Source: Citrobacter portucalensis
GTDB lineage: Bacteria; Pseudomonadota; Gammaproteobacteria; Enterobacterales; Enterobacteriaceae
Assembly (NCBI RefSeq): GCF_002042885.1
Contig: NZ_MVFY01000007.1
Span: forward strand, 186,001 to 250,000
Direction of reading: 5' to 3'
Length of the DNA stretch: 64,000 nt
Part shown: piece after piece, positions 55,861-64,000 of the stretch
Layout of the letters: every line of letters begins with the position of its first letter
Numbering within the stretch: the stretch's first letter is position 1
The notes under the pieces: generated by a model
The model's input: only the letters and a program-made list of their open reading frames with translations
Told to the model about the DNA's origin: nothing
Database searches by the model: none
Program-made: the position numbers and the translations under genes

Positions 55861-58800
55861 ATGATGAACAAAGTATTTAAGGTTATCTGGAGCGTAGCCC
55901 GCTCGTGTGCCGTTGTTGTTTCCGAACTGGTACGTGGAAACGTACAATCAAGCAGTTCTTCGCTTATTACGGAAGAACAATACAGCGCAGAATTCCAGAA
56001 TGCATATGTTTTTCGAATGGCACCTGTCGCTTTATTAATGCTTGCACTTTTTCCAGCGAAATCACAGGCAACAGATTATGTAGTAGACTCCATGACCCCA
56101 CAAGATGCCATAGAGATAACAGTGAGTGGACGGGATAATACATTGTCAGGTAGCTTTTCGAATGTTTCGTATGGTAATAGTGGTTACACCAATATGACTC
56201 TGGGTGAGGCTTATGATAAAGGTCTTCTAGGTACTAATAGTGAGTATGTTAAGAATAACAACATATTTAACATCGGCTCGCAAAGCAAAGTAATTGACTT
56301 TATAGATCCAGTTACCGGGAATACGACATCAATAGCGGTCTACGATAATGATGCGATGGTCATTAACTCTCTCGCCGACTTTAATGTTACGATTTCAAAT
56401 GCCGTGGGTGCTAACGGCCAGTATATAGATCGTAATCTATACAACGTTAATAGTGGAGCCACTCTTGATGTCAATGTTGGAAGTCAGGATGCCAACTGGA
56501 TTAATGATAGGGAAAACTTATTTAGTGCTGTTTTCAAAAGTTCAAATACGAGTAGCATAAATAAAGCATCAGTTTTTAATGTTTCCAGTGAGTCTGGTGA
56601 CAAAGCAGAGCTTAATTACCATTCTAAAACAATAGCCCAGTTAGGTAATGATTACAACAATCACAGTGGTGGCACGGCTATTGCGTACCCAGTGATTGAC
56701 GAATTTACAGGTGAGTTCACCAGCAAACTTGGGCCACAAAATGTGACAAATGTGGAGGAGTTTAAAGCTTACAACGCTGCGTTAATCGCAGCGATTGAAA
56801 AAGGTGAGCTCTCAATGACCAGTGCAGAGTACAACGCTGAACTGAATTTGGCGCGAACTACCGGGTCTATCCCTATTTATGCGAATGAGGATGGGATTGC
56901 GTCTGATGATGCAGTTAGAGGAACGGTTAATCGTGATACCGTCTCCTACATCCACGGAACCGGCAAAGATGCCGTTATTAACATTGATAAAGACGCTAAT
57001 CTGCAACTTTTTTGGTCTGATGCATCGCTGGTTAACCTGGAAAATGGTGCAACCTTAATCAATGAGGGCACACTAGGGTCGAATAACAATACGCTTCGTG
57101 GGGCCTATGTCGTCGCCGTTCACAGTGGTTCTGTATTTGAGAACAACGGGGTTGTTGATGCAGGGACTAACCCTGACATGGCTGAAAAATTGGGTTCGAG
57201 CGCAGCATTAGTCGCAGCAGGCCAGCACACGGCTATCCTGGCAAACGGCACATCCACTATTAATAACAATGCCACTGGCGTGATTAACCTGGCAACGAGC
57301 TCTTCTCAATACAGTAATAAAGGTGTCCTACTCTCTTCGTCTGCGGTGCTGACAAATGATGGCACGATCAATGTCGCATCAACAACGCAGACGAGTACCA
57401 CTGGCACACCGGTCACAACAGGTGTTGAGGCCGGCCAGCAATCAACATTCAACCATAACGGCATGTTGTACATTGGCCGGGAGGCTCAACGTGAGGGTCC
57501 GGATGCGACTAACGACCTTCGTATTTCGGGAGACTCCATCGGTGTTCTGTTATCAGGCAGTGCGACGTATAACGGAGATGCGGCCTCAAAAATCGTAATA
57601 GGTTCTCAGACAACGAACGCAACAGCCATCGTTGTTAAAAATACCGCGACGTTGAATCAAAATGGCACGATAGAGATCAATGGCGAACTGCCTGGCGAAT
57701 CCTCGATTGCCAACGTGGGGCTCAACGTAAAATCAGGTACCAGTGAAAACCGGGTCGTGAACAAAGGCATTATCAATCAGAACGGGCAAAACAGTATCGG
57801 TATTGATGTGGAAGCCGGTGGGAAAATCACGCACGCTGGTGTCATTAACGTCAACTCCGGTGTTGATGAGGGTACGCATTACGCTAACTACGGTATCCGG
57901 GCAAGCGGTGAGGATGCCCTCGCGGTAGTATCAGGCGAAGTCAATCTCAATGGCGATTATGCCATCGGTGTGCAGGCGCGTGATAAAGGCACTATCACCC
58001 TGGTGGATAACGGAACGGTCACTTTCAATGACGGGAGTCACCAGACAGGGTATTACATCTACGGTTCTGGAGCGTCAATTATCGATAATTCCACGAGTAA
58101 TCAAACGGTTTCGACGACAGATTCGACGCTTTATCGCGTCGATGGCGGCGCTGCGTTTGATGGCTCCAACACCAATATGTCACAAATGAATGCAACGGGT
58201 GATAACTCCACCATTATCCTTACGACGGACGCAGGCAGCAGTTTTAACTCCGGCAAGCTGGCGTTAAGCATTATAGGCGAAGGCTCAACTGGTGTTCGCA
58301 TTGAAGGCGGCGCGACGGGGATAATCACGGCGGATGCCGATATTGTTAAAGTCGCCGGTAAGGGCACAACGGCGGGCGTTGTTGACGGAAACTACTATGC
58401 CCTGGACGGCGAAGTCGTAGAAGCCAAAAAAGGTGAGTCGGTATTAACCAGCTATGCCACCCTTGAAACGGCCAACACCGCTGACGGTGCTTTCGGCTAT
58501 ATCGCCCGCAATGGCGGTACGCTAAATCACAAAGGTACCATTGACTTTGATCAGCCTGACAGTACCGGGGTGCTGATTTCCGGCGGTACGCTGAACAATG
58601 ACGGCGATATTCAGGTGAATGGCGTGGCGGTCAATATTCAGGGCGCAGATTCCGTGGTGAACAATATCGCGACAGTTTCTGCCACCGATGGCACCGCGGC
58701 GTATCTGGTCGGGAGCGACGCAACGCTTAACCTGACCGGTGAAGGGCAAACTACCGCTGACGGCACGGCGCACGCCATTCTGTTGGCAAGCGGGGCGAAA

Positions 58801-61800
58801 GGGCTGGTCGTTGATGGCGCAACCATCACGATGGCCGCGGGCGGCAGCGGTAACGCCATTGAAAACCAGGCCAACCTTGCCGGTATTCAACTCAAAGAGA
58901 CCCACATTACCGTCGGAAACGGCGTTGGTGTGCATACCGGGGCTTCCATGGATCGGATCAACTCTGGCACCATCAACGTCACTGGCAGCGGCACAGGTAT
59001 CCTGTTTGAAAACATTGATGGTTCGCAAACCAATCAGACTCTGGATATGTCCGATTCGCGCGACCTGGTCATCAACGTCCAGCAGGCGAGCGGCAAAGGG
59101 ATCGTCACCAATTCGTCCGCAGACCTGAAAACCGGTGCCAGCGTGAACGTGCTGGACCGCGATGGTGCAGAAGCGCTGGTCGTCGGCGGGACCACGAAAA
59201 ATATTGAACAGTCGGGCGAGTTGACGTCGGTTTCCACCTCGCATGCGGTGGTCGATGCAGATAACGGCTCACTGGAAAGTTTCCTTAATAAAGGGGTGAT
59301 CCGCGCGCTGGATGCTTCGCAAAAAGCGTTGGAAATCGTCAAAGGTAAGGGTATTGCCTTTACCAATGCCGCGGAAGCCAGCATCACTGGGATGGTGAAT
59401 TTACTGAGTGGTGACAATACCATCACGCTGGAGTCCGGCAGTACGGCAACGGATATCACCACCGGTGACGGCAGCGATCTCTTCGTGCTGAAAGACATCA
59501 AGACGACTGAAACGTCGCTCTTCACCAGCCTGAATGGCGGAGAAGGCGAAGACACGCTCCGGTTGCAGAACGCGCAGTACAGCCTGAACAGTGCCGACGC
59601 TATTACCGGCATGGAGCATATCGATCTGACCAGCAACTCGGTGTTTACCGTCAATGACGTCGACTTCGCCCTGGGTGATTCGAAAGATGATGCATCAAAT
59701 ACGGGTTACAGCATCGATGCGAATAGCACGCTGCAACTGAACGCGACCGGCGATCTAGAGTTCAACAGTCACCTATCGGGAACCGGGAGCGTGTCTGTGG
59801 ATGCGTCCGGCAAGGCGTTTGATTTTACCGCTAACAATGCCGCAGACGGTTTCCAGGGCACGCTTGCGCTGCAAAACAGCACCTATGAATTGACCGGACT
59901 GAACACTCAGGCGCTGACTCAGGCGAGGCTGATCGCGGGTGAAGGTAGCATCACGCATGTTGGCAAGGGCGAACAGAATATCGGTGGGCTGGCGTTTAAC
60001 GGCGGCACGGTGAGCTTCGACGGTGTTACACCGGGCAAAACGCAAGCGGATGGTACGATCCATGCGGGTGAAATGGATCTGAGTGGTCGCGGGACCGTTC
60101 AGGTGGATACCGGCAGCGTCAGCAACGATCGTCCGCTGACGGATACGACGCTCTCCCTGCTTGAACAGGACGACGCGCAGGAATTGATCAAACTGGTCAC
60201 CTCTGACACCGCTGTGCAGGGTGGTGCGGGCAACCTGACGTTAACCGACAAAGACGGCAACGTTATCAGCGATGGCGTGGTGGCTGACATTGAGCAGAAT
60301 GGCGACGTGGTGGCCAAAGGCACTTACGATTACCGCCTGACCGGTGGCGAAAACGACGACGGGCTGTATATCAACTACGGGCTGACGCAGGTCGAACTGC
60401 TGGCGTCCGGCAGTAACGCACTGGTGCTGGATGCTAACGGTAAAACAGGTAATGCCGCTGACCTCAGCGCCCGCGTCACCGGTTCAGGAGACCTGGCCTT
60501 CGACAGTGCCAGAGGCCAGACCGTGTCTCTCTCCAATATGGATAACGACTACACCGGTGTCACCGATGTGCGCAGCGGCAACCTGCTGATGAAGAACAAC
60601 GACGTGCTGGGGCAGACCAGCGAACTGAGTCTGGCATCTGACACCGGTTTTGATATGAACGGCTACAGTCAGACGGTCGGTAAACTGACTACTACTGTCG
60701 ATTCTCTGCTGAACATTAATGGTGGCAGCATGACGATTGCGGACGGTGGCGAGGCTAACGGCACTTTAACAGGTAGCGGCGCGCTCAACCTGAATGGCGG
60801 AATGCTGACTGTCACGGCTGAAAACAGCACTCTGGCAGCGAAAACCACTATTGCCGAAGGGGCAACGGCGCTGCTGAACTCCACGCTGGGCCTCGGCACC
60901 GGCGACATCGTGGCGGCCGGTACGCTGGCGTTAAGCAATGCCGCAGGCGTACTGTACAACGCCATCAGCGATAACGGCAGTGTTGAACTGACCGACAGCG
61001 ATGTGGTGCTGGCCGGTAACAACAGCGAGTTTACCGGAACCTTTGACATTGATGGTGGATCGCAGCTTACCGCGTCCGTGGCTGAACATCTGGGCGATGC
61101 GGCGGTGAAAAACGCCGGTTCCCTGGTGCTCAACAGCGCCAGTAGCTGGGACCTGAACAACATTGTTTCCGGTGCGGGCAGCGTTACCAAGCTCGGCAGT
61201 GGCACCATCACCGTGGGCGAGAATGCCGAGTGGACCGGTGCCACACGCATTGAGCAGGGGGGCCTGCAGCTGGGCAGCGAGATTGCTTCAGTGGTGCTGA
61301 GCAGCAAGCAGGTCAATATCGCAGAACAGGGAACGTTATCCGGGTTTGGCGGCGTGGCAGGTGATATCAACAACGCTGGTCTGCTTCAGGTTGGCACCGC
61401 TGAGAGTATAGGTACGCACACATTTACGGTGGGCGGAAACGTCACCAACAACGGTACGATGGCCACCGGTGTGTCCGGTCAACAAGCCGGTAACCAACTG
61501 GTGATTAAGGGTAACTATGCGGGCAACGATGGGCTGCTGTCACTTAACACCGCGCTTGGCGACGATAAATCCGTCACCGATAAGCTGGTGGTGGAAGGCG
61601 ATACCTCCGGCAACACGTATGTCACGGTGACAAACGCCGGGGGCAAAGGGGCGGCGACCATCAACGGTATTGAAGTTATTACCGTTGAGGGGGCGTCCGA
61701 CGGTGATTTCACCCAGAAAGGCCGTATTGTTGCCGGGGCGTATGACTACACCCTGAACCGCGGTACCGGTGAAAACAGCAGTAACTGGTATCTGAACAGC

Positions 61801-62829
61801 AGCAAAACGGACCCGGGCACGGATCCGGGTGATAAAGAAACGCCGGATCTGCGTCCGGAAGGCGGCAGCTACACCGCAAACCTGGCGGCGGCTAACACCC
61901 TGTTTGTGACCCGTCTGCACGATCGCCTGGGTGAAACACAGTTCATCGACGCGTTAACCGGCGAGCAAAAAGTCACCAGCATGTGGATGCGTCACGTGGG
62001 CGGCCACAACAACTGGCGTGATGGCAGCGGGCAGCTCAAAACGCAGAGCAACCGTTACGCCGTTCAACTGGGCGGTGATGTGGCGCAGTGGAGCCAGAGT
62101 GGTCTTGACCGCTGGCATCTTGGGCTGATGGCCGGTTACGGCAACGACCACAGCAATACCCACACGTCACGTACGCAGTATGGTTCGAAAGGGTCTGTGA
62201 ACGGCTATTCCGCCGGGGTTTACTCAACCTGGTATGCCAACGACGAGACGCACAGCGGGCTGTATGTCGATACCTGGGCACAGTACAACTGGTTTAACAA
62301 CAGCGTGAAGGGTGAAGGTCTGCAGGGCGAATCCTATAAATCGAAAGGGGTGAACGCCTCGGTGGAAACCGGCTACACCTGGAAAATGGGGGAATACCAG
62401 ACGCGTGAAGGTTCGACCAACGAATGGTATATCCAGCCGCAGGCACAGGCCGTGTGGATGGGCGTGAAAGCCGACGATCACCGTGAAAGCAACGGCACCC
62501 GCATCACCAGCAGCGGTGACGGTAATGTGCAAACGCGACTTGGTGTGAAAACCTGGATCAAAGGCCACAGCCAGCTCGATAACGGTAAAGCGCGTGAGTT
62601 CCAGCCGTTTGCCGAAGTTAATTGGCTGCACAATACCCGTGATTTCAGCACCCGGATGGACGGCGTTAACGTCAGCCAGGCCGGAACGAAAAACCTGGGT
62701 GAGGTGAAAGTGGGTGTCGAAGGGCAGGTCAGCCCACGTTTCAACCTGTGGGGCAATGTCGGCGTGCAGGTGGGTGATAAAGGCTATAATGACAGTGCGG
62801 CAATGATCGGCGCGAAATGGAACTTCTGA
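55861..62829 (+). CDS. Giant AIDA-type autotransporter adhesin with ESPR signal (YcgV-like position)
   Basis: The 2322-residue protein begins with an extended signal (ESPR: MNKVFKVIWSVARSC, then a hydrophobic ALLMLALFPAKSQA, cut near residue 70). A beta-helical passenger follows (about 70-1980), built of short Asn/Gly/Thr-rich repeats (GTINV, NNGTI, GGTLN types). A Pro/Asp linker (TDPGTDPGDKETPD, about 1981-1994) leads into the C-terminal 12-strand autotransporter barrel (about 2025-2322), ending IGAKWNF with terminal Phe. It sits before ychF, where E. coli has ycgV, but is more than twice the YcgV length I recall (~955). The second ATG (55864) gives the canonical MNK start. Likely a surface adhesin/biofilm factor. 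Confidence 0.9.
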   Translation: MMNKVFKVIWSVARSCAVVVSELVRGNVQSSSSSLITEEQYSAEFQNAYVFRMAPVALLMLALFPAKSQATDYVVDSMTPQDAIEITVSGRDNTLSGSFSNVSYGNSGYTNMTLGEAYDKGLLGTNSEYVKNNNIFNIGSQSKVIDFIDPVTGNTTSIAVYDNDAMVINSLADFNVTISNAVGANGQYIDRNLYNVNSGATLDVNVGSQDANWINDRENLFSAVFKSSNTSSINKASVFNVSSESGDKAELNYHSKTIAQLGNDYNNHSGGTAIAYPVIDEFTGEFTSKLGPQNVTNVEEFKAYNAALIAAIEKGELSMTSAEYNAELNLARTTGSIPIYANEDGIASDDAVRGTVNRDTVSYIHGTGKDAVINIDKDANLQLFWSDASLVNLENGATLINEGTLGSNNNTLRGAYVVAVHSGSVFENNGVVDAGTNPDMAEKLGSSAALVAAGQHTAILANGTSTINNNATGVINLATSSSQYSNKGVLLSSSAVLTNDGTINVASTTQTSTTGTPVTTGVEAGQQSTFNHNGMLYIGREAQREGPDATNDLRISGDSIGVLLSGSATYNGDAASKIVIGSQTTNATAIVVKNTATLNQNGTIEINGELPGESSIANVGLNVKSGTSENRVVNKGIINQNGQNSIGIDVEAGGKITHAGVINVNSGVDEGTHYANYGIRASGEDALAVVSGEVNLNGDYAIGVQARDKGTITLVDNGTVTFNDGSHQTGYYIYGSGASIIDNSTSNQTVSTTDSTLYRVDGGAAFDGSNTNMSQMNATGDNSTIILTTDAGSSFNSGKLALSIIGEGSTGVRIEGGATGIITADADIVKVAGKGTTAGVVDGNYYALDGEVVEAKKGESVLTSYATLETANTADGAFGYIARNGGTLNHKGTIDFDQPDSTGVLISGGTLNNDGDIQVNGVAVNIQGADSVVNNIATVSATDGTAAYLVGSDATLNLTGEGQTTADGTAHAILLASGAKGLVVDGATITMAAGGSGNAIENQANLAGIQLKETHITVGNGVGVHTGASMDRINSGTINVTGSGTGILFENIDGSQTNQTLDMSDSRDLVINVQQASGKGIVTNSSADLKTGASVNVLDRDGAEALVVGGTTKNIEQSGELTSVSTSHAVVDADNGSLESFLNKGVIRALDASQKALEIVKGKGIAFTNAAEASITGMVNLLSGDNTITLESGSTATDITTGDGSDLFVLKDIKTTETSLFTSLNGGEGEDTLRLQNAQYSLNSADAITGMEHIDLTSNSVFTVNDVDFALGDSKDDASNTGYSIDANSTLQLNATGDLEFNSHLSGTGSVSVDASGKAFDFTANNAADGFQGTLALQNSTYELTGLNTQALTQARLIAGEGSITHVGKGEQNIGGLAFNGGTVSFDGVTPGKTQADGTIHAGEMDLSGRGTVQVDTGSVSNDRPLTDTTLSLLEQDDAQELIKLVTSDTAVQGGAGNLTLTDKDGNVISDGVVADIEQNGDVVAKGTYDYRLTGGENDDGLYINYGLTQVELLASGSNALVLDANGKTGNAADLSARVTGSGDLAFDSARGQTVSLSNMDNDYTGVTDVRSGNLLMKNNDVLGQTSELSLASDTGFDMNGYSQTVGKLTTTVDSLLNINGGSMTIADGGEANGTLTGSGALNLNGGMLTVTAENSTLAAKTTIAEGATALLNSTLGLGTGDIVAAGTLALSNAAGVLYNAISDNGSVELTDSDVVLAGNNSEFTGTFDIDGGSQLTASVAEHLGDAAVKNAGSLVLNSASSWDLNNIVSGAGSVTKLGSGTITVGENAEWTGATRIEQGGLQLGSEIASVVLSSKQVNIAEQGTLSGFGGVAGDINNAGLLQVGTAESIGTHTFTVGGNVTNNGTMATGVSGQQAGNQLVIKGNYAGNDGLLSLNTALGDDKSVTDKLVVEGDTSGNTYVTVTNAGGKGAATINGIEVITVEGASDGDFTQKGRIVAGAYDYTLNRGTGENSSNWYLNSSKTDPGTDPGDKETPDLRPEGGSYTANLAAANTLFVTRLHDRLGETQFIDALTGEQKVTSMWMRHVGGHNNWRDGSGQLKTQSNRYAVQLGGDVAQWSQSGLDRWHLGLMAGYGNDHSNTHTSRTQYGSKGSVNGYSAGVYSTWYANDETHSGLYVDTWAQYNWFNNSVKGEGLQGESYKSKGVNASVETGYTWKMGEYQTREGSTNEWYIQPQAQAVWMGVKADDHRESNGTRITSSGDGNVQTRLGVKTWIKGHSQLDNGKAREFQPFAEVNWLHNTRDFSTRMDGVNVSQAGTKNLGEVKVGVEGQVSPRFNLWGNVGVQVGDKGYNDSAAMIGAKWNF

Positions 62830-62848
62830 TAATCGTCTCCTGACCTTT

Positions 62849-62878
62849 TTGCCAGGCAACCAGTGGTTTGCCTGGCAA
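62849..62878 (+). terminator. Hairpin after the autotransporter gene
   Basis: Arms TTGCCAGGCAA (62849-62859) and TTGCCTGGCAA (62868-62878) with an eight-base loop begin 20 bases after the stop. The downstream side lacks a T-run, so termination efficiency is uncertain. Confidence 0.6.
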
Positions 62879-62966
62879 TCCTGCTGGTTGGACTGACCCC
62901 ACGCTCGTAGACAAATTCTTTCCTCACGACGGGGCCTGTTCAATAAGTTGAGACATTATGAAATGA

Positions 62967-62992
62967 AAAATCCACGCAATTGCGTGGATTTT
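62967..62992. terminator. Rho-independent terminator of ychF (bidirectional)
   Basis: Arms AAAATCCACGC (62967-62977) and GCGTGGATTTT (62982-62992) flank an AATT loop. On the minus strand the hairpin is followed by a T tract (TTTTTCATT), correct for ychF, which ends at 63051. Confidence 0.85.
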
Positions 62993-63050
62993 ATAGGGTT
63001 TTGTGATTTTCATGAGATTCGATGAAACCTCACGAGACAACAAATTTTAT

Positions 63051-64000
63051 TTAGACGTTGAACAGGAAGTTCATGATATCGCCATCTTTGACGATATAGT
63101 CCTTACCTTCGGCACGCATTTTCCCAGCTTCTTTCGCACCTTGCTCACCTTTATAGGTGATGAAATCTTCAAACGCGATGGTTTGTGCGCGGATAAAGCC
63201 TTTCTCGAAGTCGGTATGGATTTTACCGGCTGCCTGCGGAGCCGTGGCACCGACAGGAATGGTCCATGCACGGACTTCTTTCACGCCAGCAGTGAAGTAG
63301 GTCTGCAGGTTCAGCAATTCGTAGCCAGCACGGATAACGCGGTTCAGGCCCGGCTCTTCCAGACCCATTTCAGCCATGAATTCTTCACGGTCAGCATCAT
63401 CAAGTTCTGCGATGTCAGCTTCAACGGCAGCGCAAACGGCAACCACAACAGAACCTTCGGCAGCCGCGATTTCGCGCACTTTATCGAGGTACGGGTTATT
63501 TTCAAAACCGTCTTCGTTGACGTTAGCGATGTACATTGTTGGCTTCAGCGTCAGGAAACTCAGGTATTTGATGGCCGCTTTGTCTTCGTCAGTCAGCGTT
63601 TTCAGCGCACGCAGCATGCCAGCGTTTTCCAGCTGTGGCAGGCATTTTTCCAGCGCAGCCAGTTCTGCTTTAGCGTCTTTGTCGCCGCCTTTGGCCTTCT
63701 TCTGCACGCGATGGATAGCGCGCTCACAGGTGTCGAGGTCGGACAACGCCAGCTCGGTATTGATAACTTCAATGTCGTCAGCCGGATCCACTTTGTTATT
63801 AACGTGGATGATGTTGTCGTTTTCAAAGCAACGCACCACGTGGCCGATAGCTTCGGTTTCACGGATGTTGGTCAGGAACTGGTTACCCAGGCCTTCACCT
63901 TTAGACGCGCCTTTTACCAGACCGGCGATGTCGACGAATTCCATCGTTGTTGGCAGGATACGCTGCGGTTTGACGATTTCGGCCAGCTGATCCAGACGCG
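63051..64000 (-). CDS. ychF: Ribosome-binding ATPase YchF (partial, N-terminus outside the window)
   Basis: YchF (OLA1 family) is an Obg-like P-loop protein that prefers ATP and binds 70S ribosomes; it is also tied to oxidative-stress regulation. The frame runs from the right edge ([13 protein letters not shown]...) through [21 protein letters not shown] (G3 and following switch), the helical domain insert, and the C-terminal TGS domain ending [18 protein letters not shown]. About 316 of 363 residues are present; the P-loop lies outside. The internal ATG at 63944 is not the true start. Near-identity to E. coli YchF. Confidence 0.96.
   Translation of the reverse strand, partial: RLDQLAEIVKPQRILPTTMEFVDIAGLVKGASKGEGLGNQFLTNIRETEAIGHVVRCFENDNIIHVNNKVDPADDIEVINTELALSDLDTCERAIHRVQKKAKGGDKDAKAELAALEKCLPQLENAGMLRALKTLTDEDKAAIKYLSFLTLKPTMYIANVNEDGFENNPYLDKVREIAAAEGSVVVAVCAAVEADIAELDDADREEFMAEMGLEEPGLNRVIRAGYELLNLQTYFTAGVKEVRAWTIPVGATAPQAAGKIHTDFEKGFIRAQTIAFEDFITYKGEQGAKEAGKMRAEGKDYIVKDGDIMNFLFNV

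Noticed and set aside
58522..61373. Long minus-strand open frames (58522-59244 and 60669-61373) opposite the autotransporter
   Set aside because: They are antisense shadows caused by the repetitive Thr/Asn/Gly codons of the passenger; no ribosome sites or domain motifs.

Overview
The window is chromosomal DNA from an enterobacterium close to Escherichia, Salmonella and Citrobacter. The backbone gene set and order (ycgB, dadAX, cvrA, ldcA, emtA, ycgR, ymgE, treA, dhaMLK, then a YcgV-type autotransporter and ychF) is that of E. coli K-12 around 26-28 min. The accessory content (NAD(P)-type glutamate dehydrogenase, sucrose csc genes, archaic pili) is most like Citrobacter. The species is inferred from gene content only; no 16S rRNA is present.

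Layout. 1-8.8 kb is conserved backbone: ycgB (partial), the CRP-linked D-alanine catabolic operon dadAX, a REP pair, cvrA, ldcA, emtA, the flagellar brake gene ycgR with a near-consensus sigma-28 promoter, and ymgE. 8.8-15.3 kb is a six-gene minus-strand operon: periplasmic binding protein, FecCD-type permease, ATPase, methyltransferase, ModD and TonB-dependent receptor. A ModE-type box lies directly upstream, which predicts a molybdenum-controlled outer-membrane uptake system. 15.5-20.5 kb holds treA and dhaMLK; the expected neighbour dhaR is absent. In its place (20.8-24.8 kb) is a coupled pair of membrane proteins, one carrying a HEPN RNase motif. 25.2-31.4 kb holds gdhA and a four-gene archaic (Csu-like) chaperone-usher pilus. 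31.7-35.7 kb is the blue-light/biofilm block bluR, bluF, ycgZ, ymgA and ariR, with a LuxR-type gene where ymgC might be expected.

35.8-40.7 kb is the sucrose system cscB, cscK, cscA and divergent cscR, with two palindromic operators. 41.2-48.5 kb is a catabolic operon: lactonase, GatC-type EIIC, aldose dehydrogenase, enolase-superfamily dehydratase, DapA-family aldolase and FucO-like reductase, with a convergent GntR regulator. The enzymes fit a non-phosphorylative 6-deoxysugar (L-fucose-like) pathway ending in pyruvate plus lactaldehyde/propanediol. A deleted LacY/CscB-type pseudogene follows.

49.0-52.9 kb is a compact unit of a WYL regulator, a glycine-rich membrane protein, a membrane-anchored HNH protein and a YkgJ cysteine-cluster protein. 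This is a candidate undescribed defence or conflict system. It is followed by a tRNA-Thr(CGU) 3'-end fragment and a decayed P4-type integrase, evidence of a former integrative element. 53.4-62.8 kb holds a ToxR/MarT-like membrane regulator, a FidL-like partner, an orphan LuxR-like gene and a 2322-residue ESPR autotransporter, resembling the marT-fidL-misL association of SPI-3. The window ends inside ychF.

Most promising for novelty: the ModE-box TonB/ABC/ModD/methyltransferase operon, the WYL-HNH unit, the HEPN pair, and the sugar operon with an EIIC lacking IIA and IIB. Functions of these four are inferences from motifs and context.
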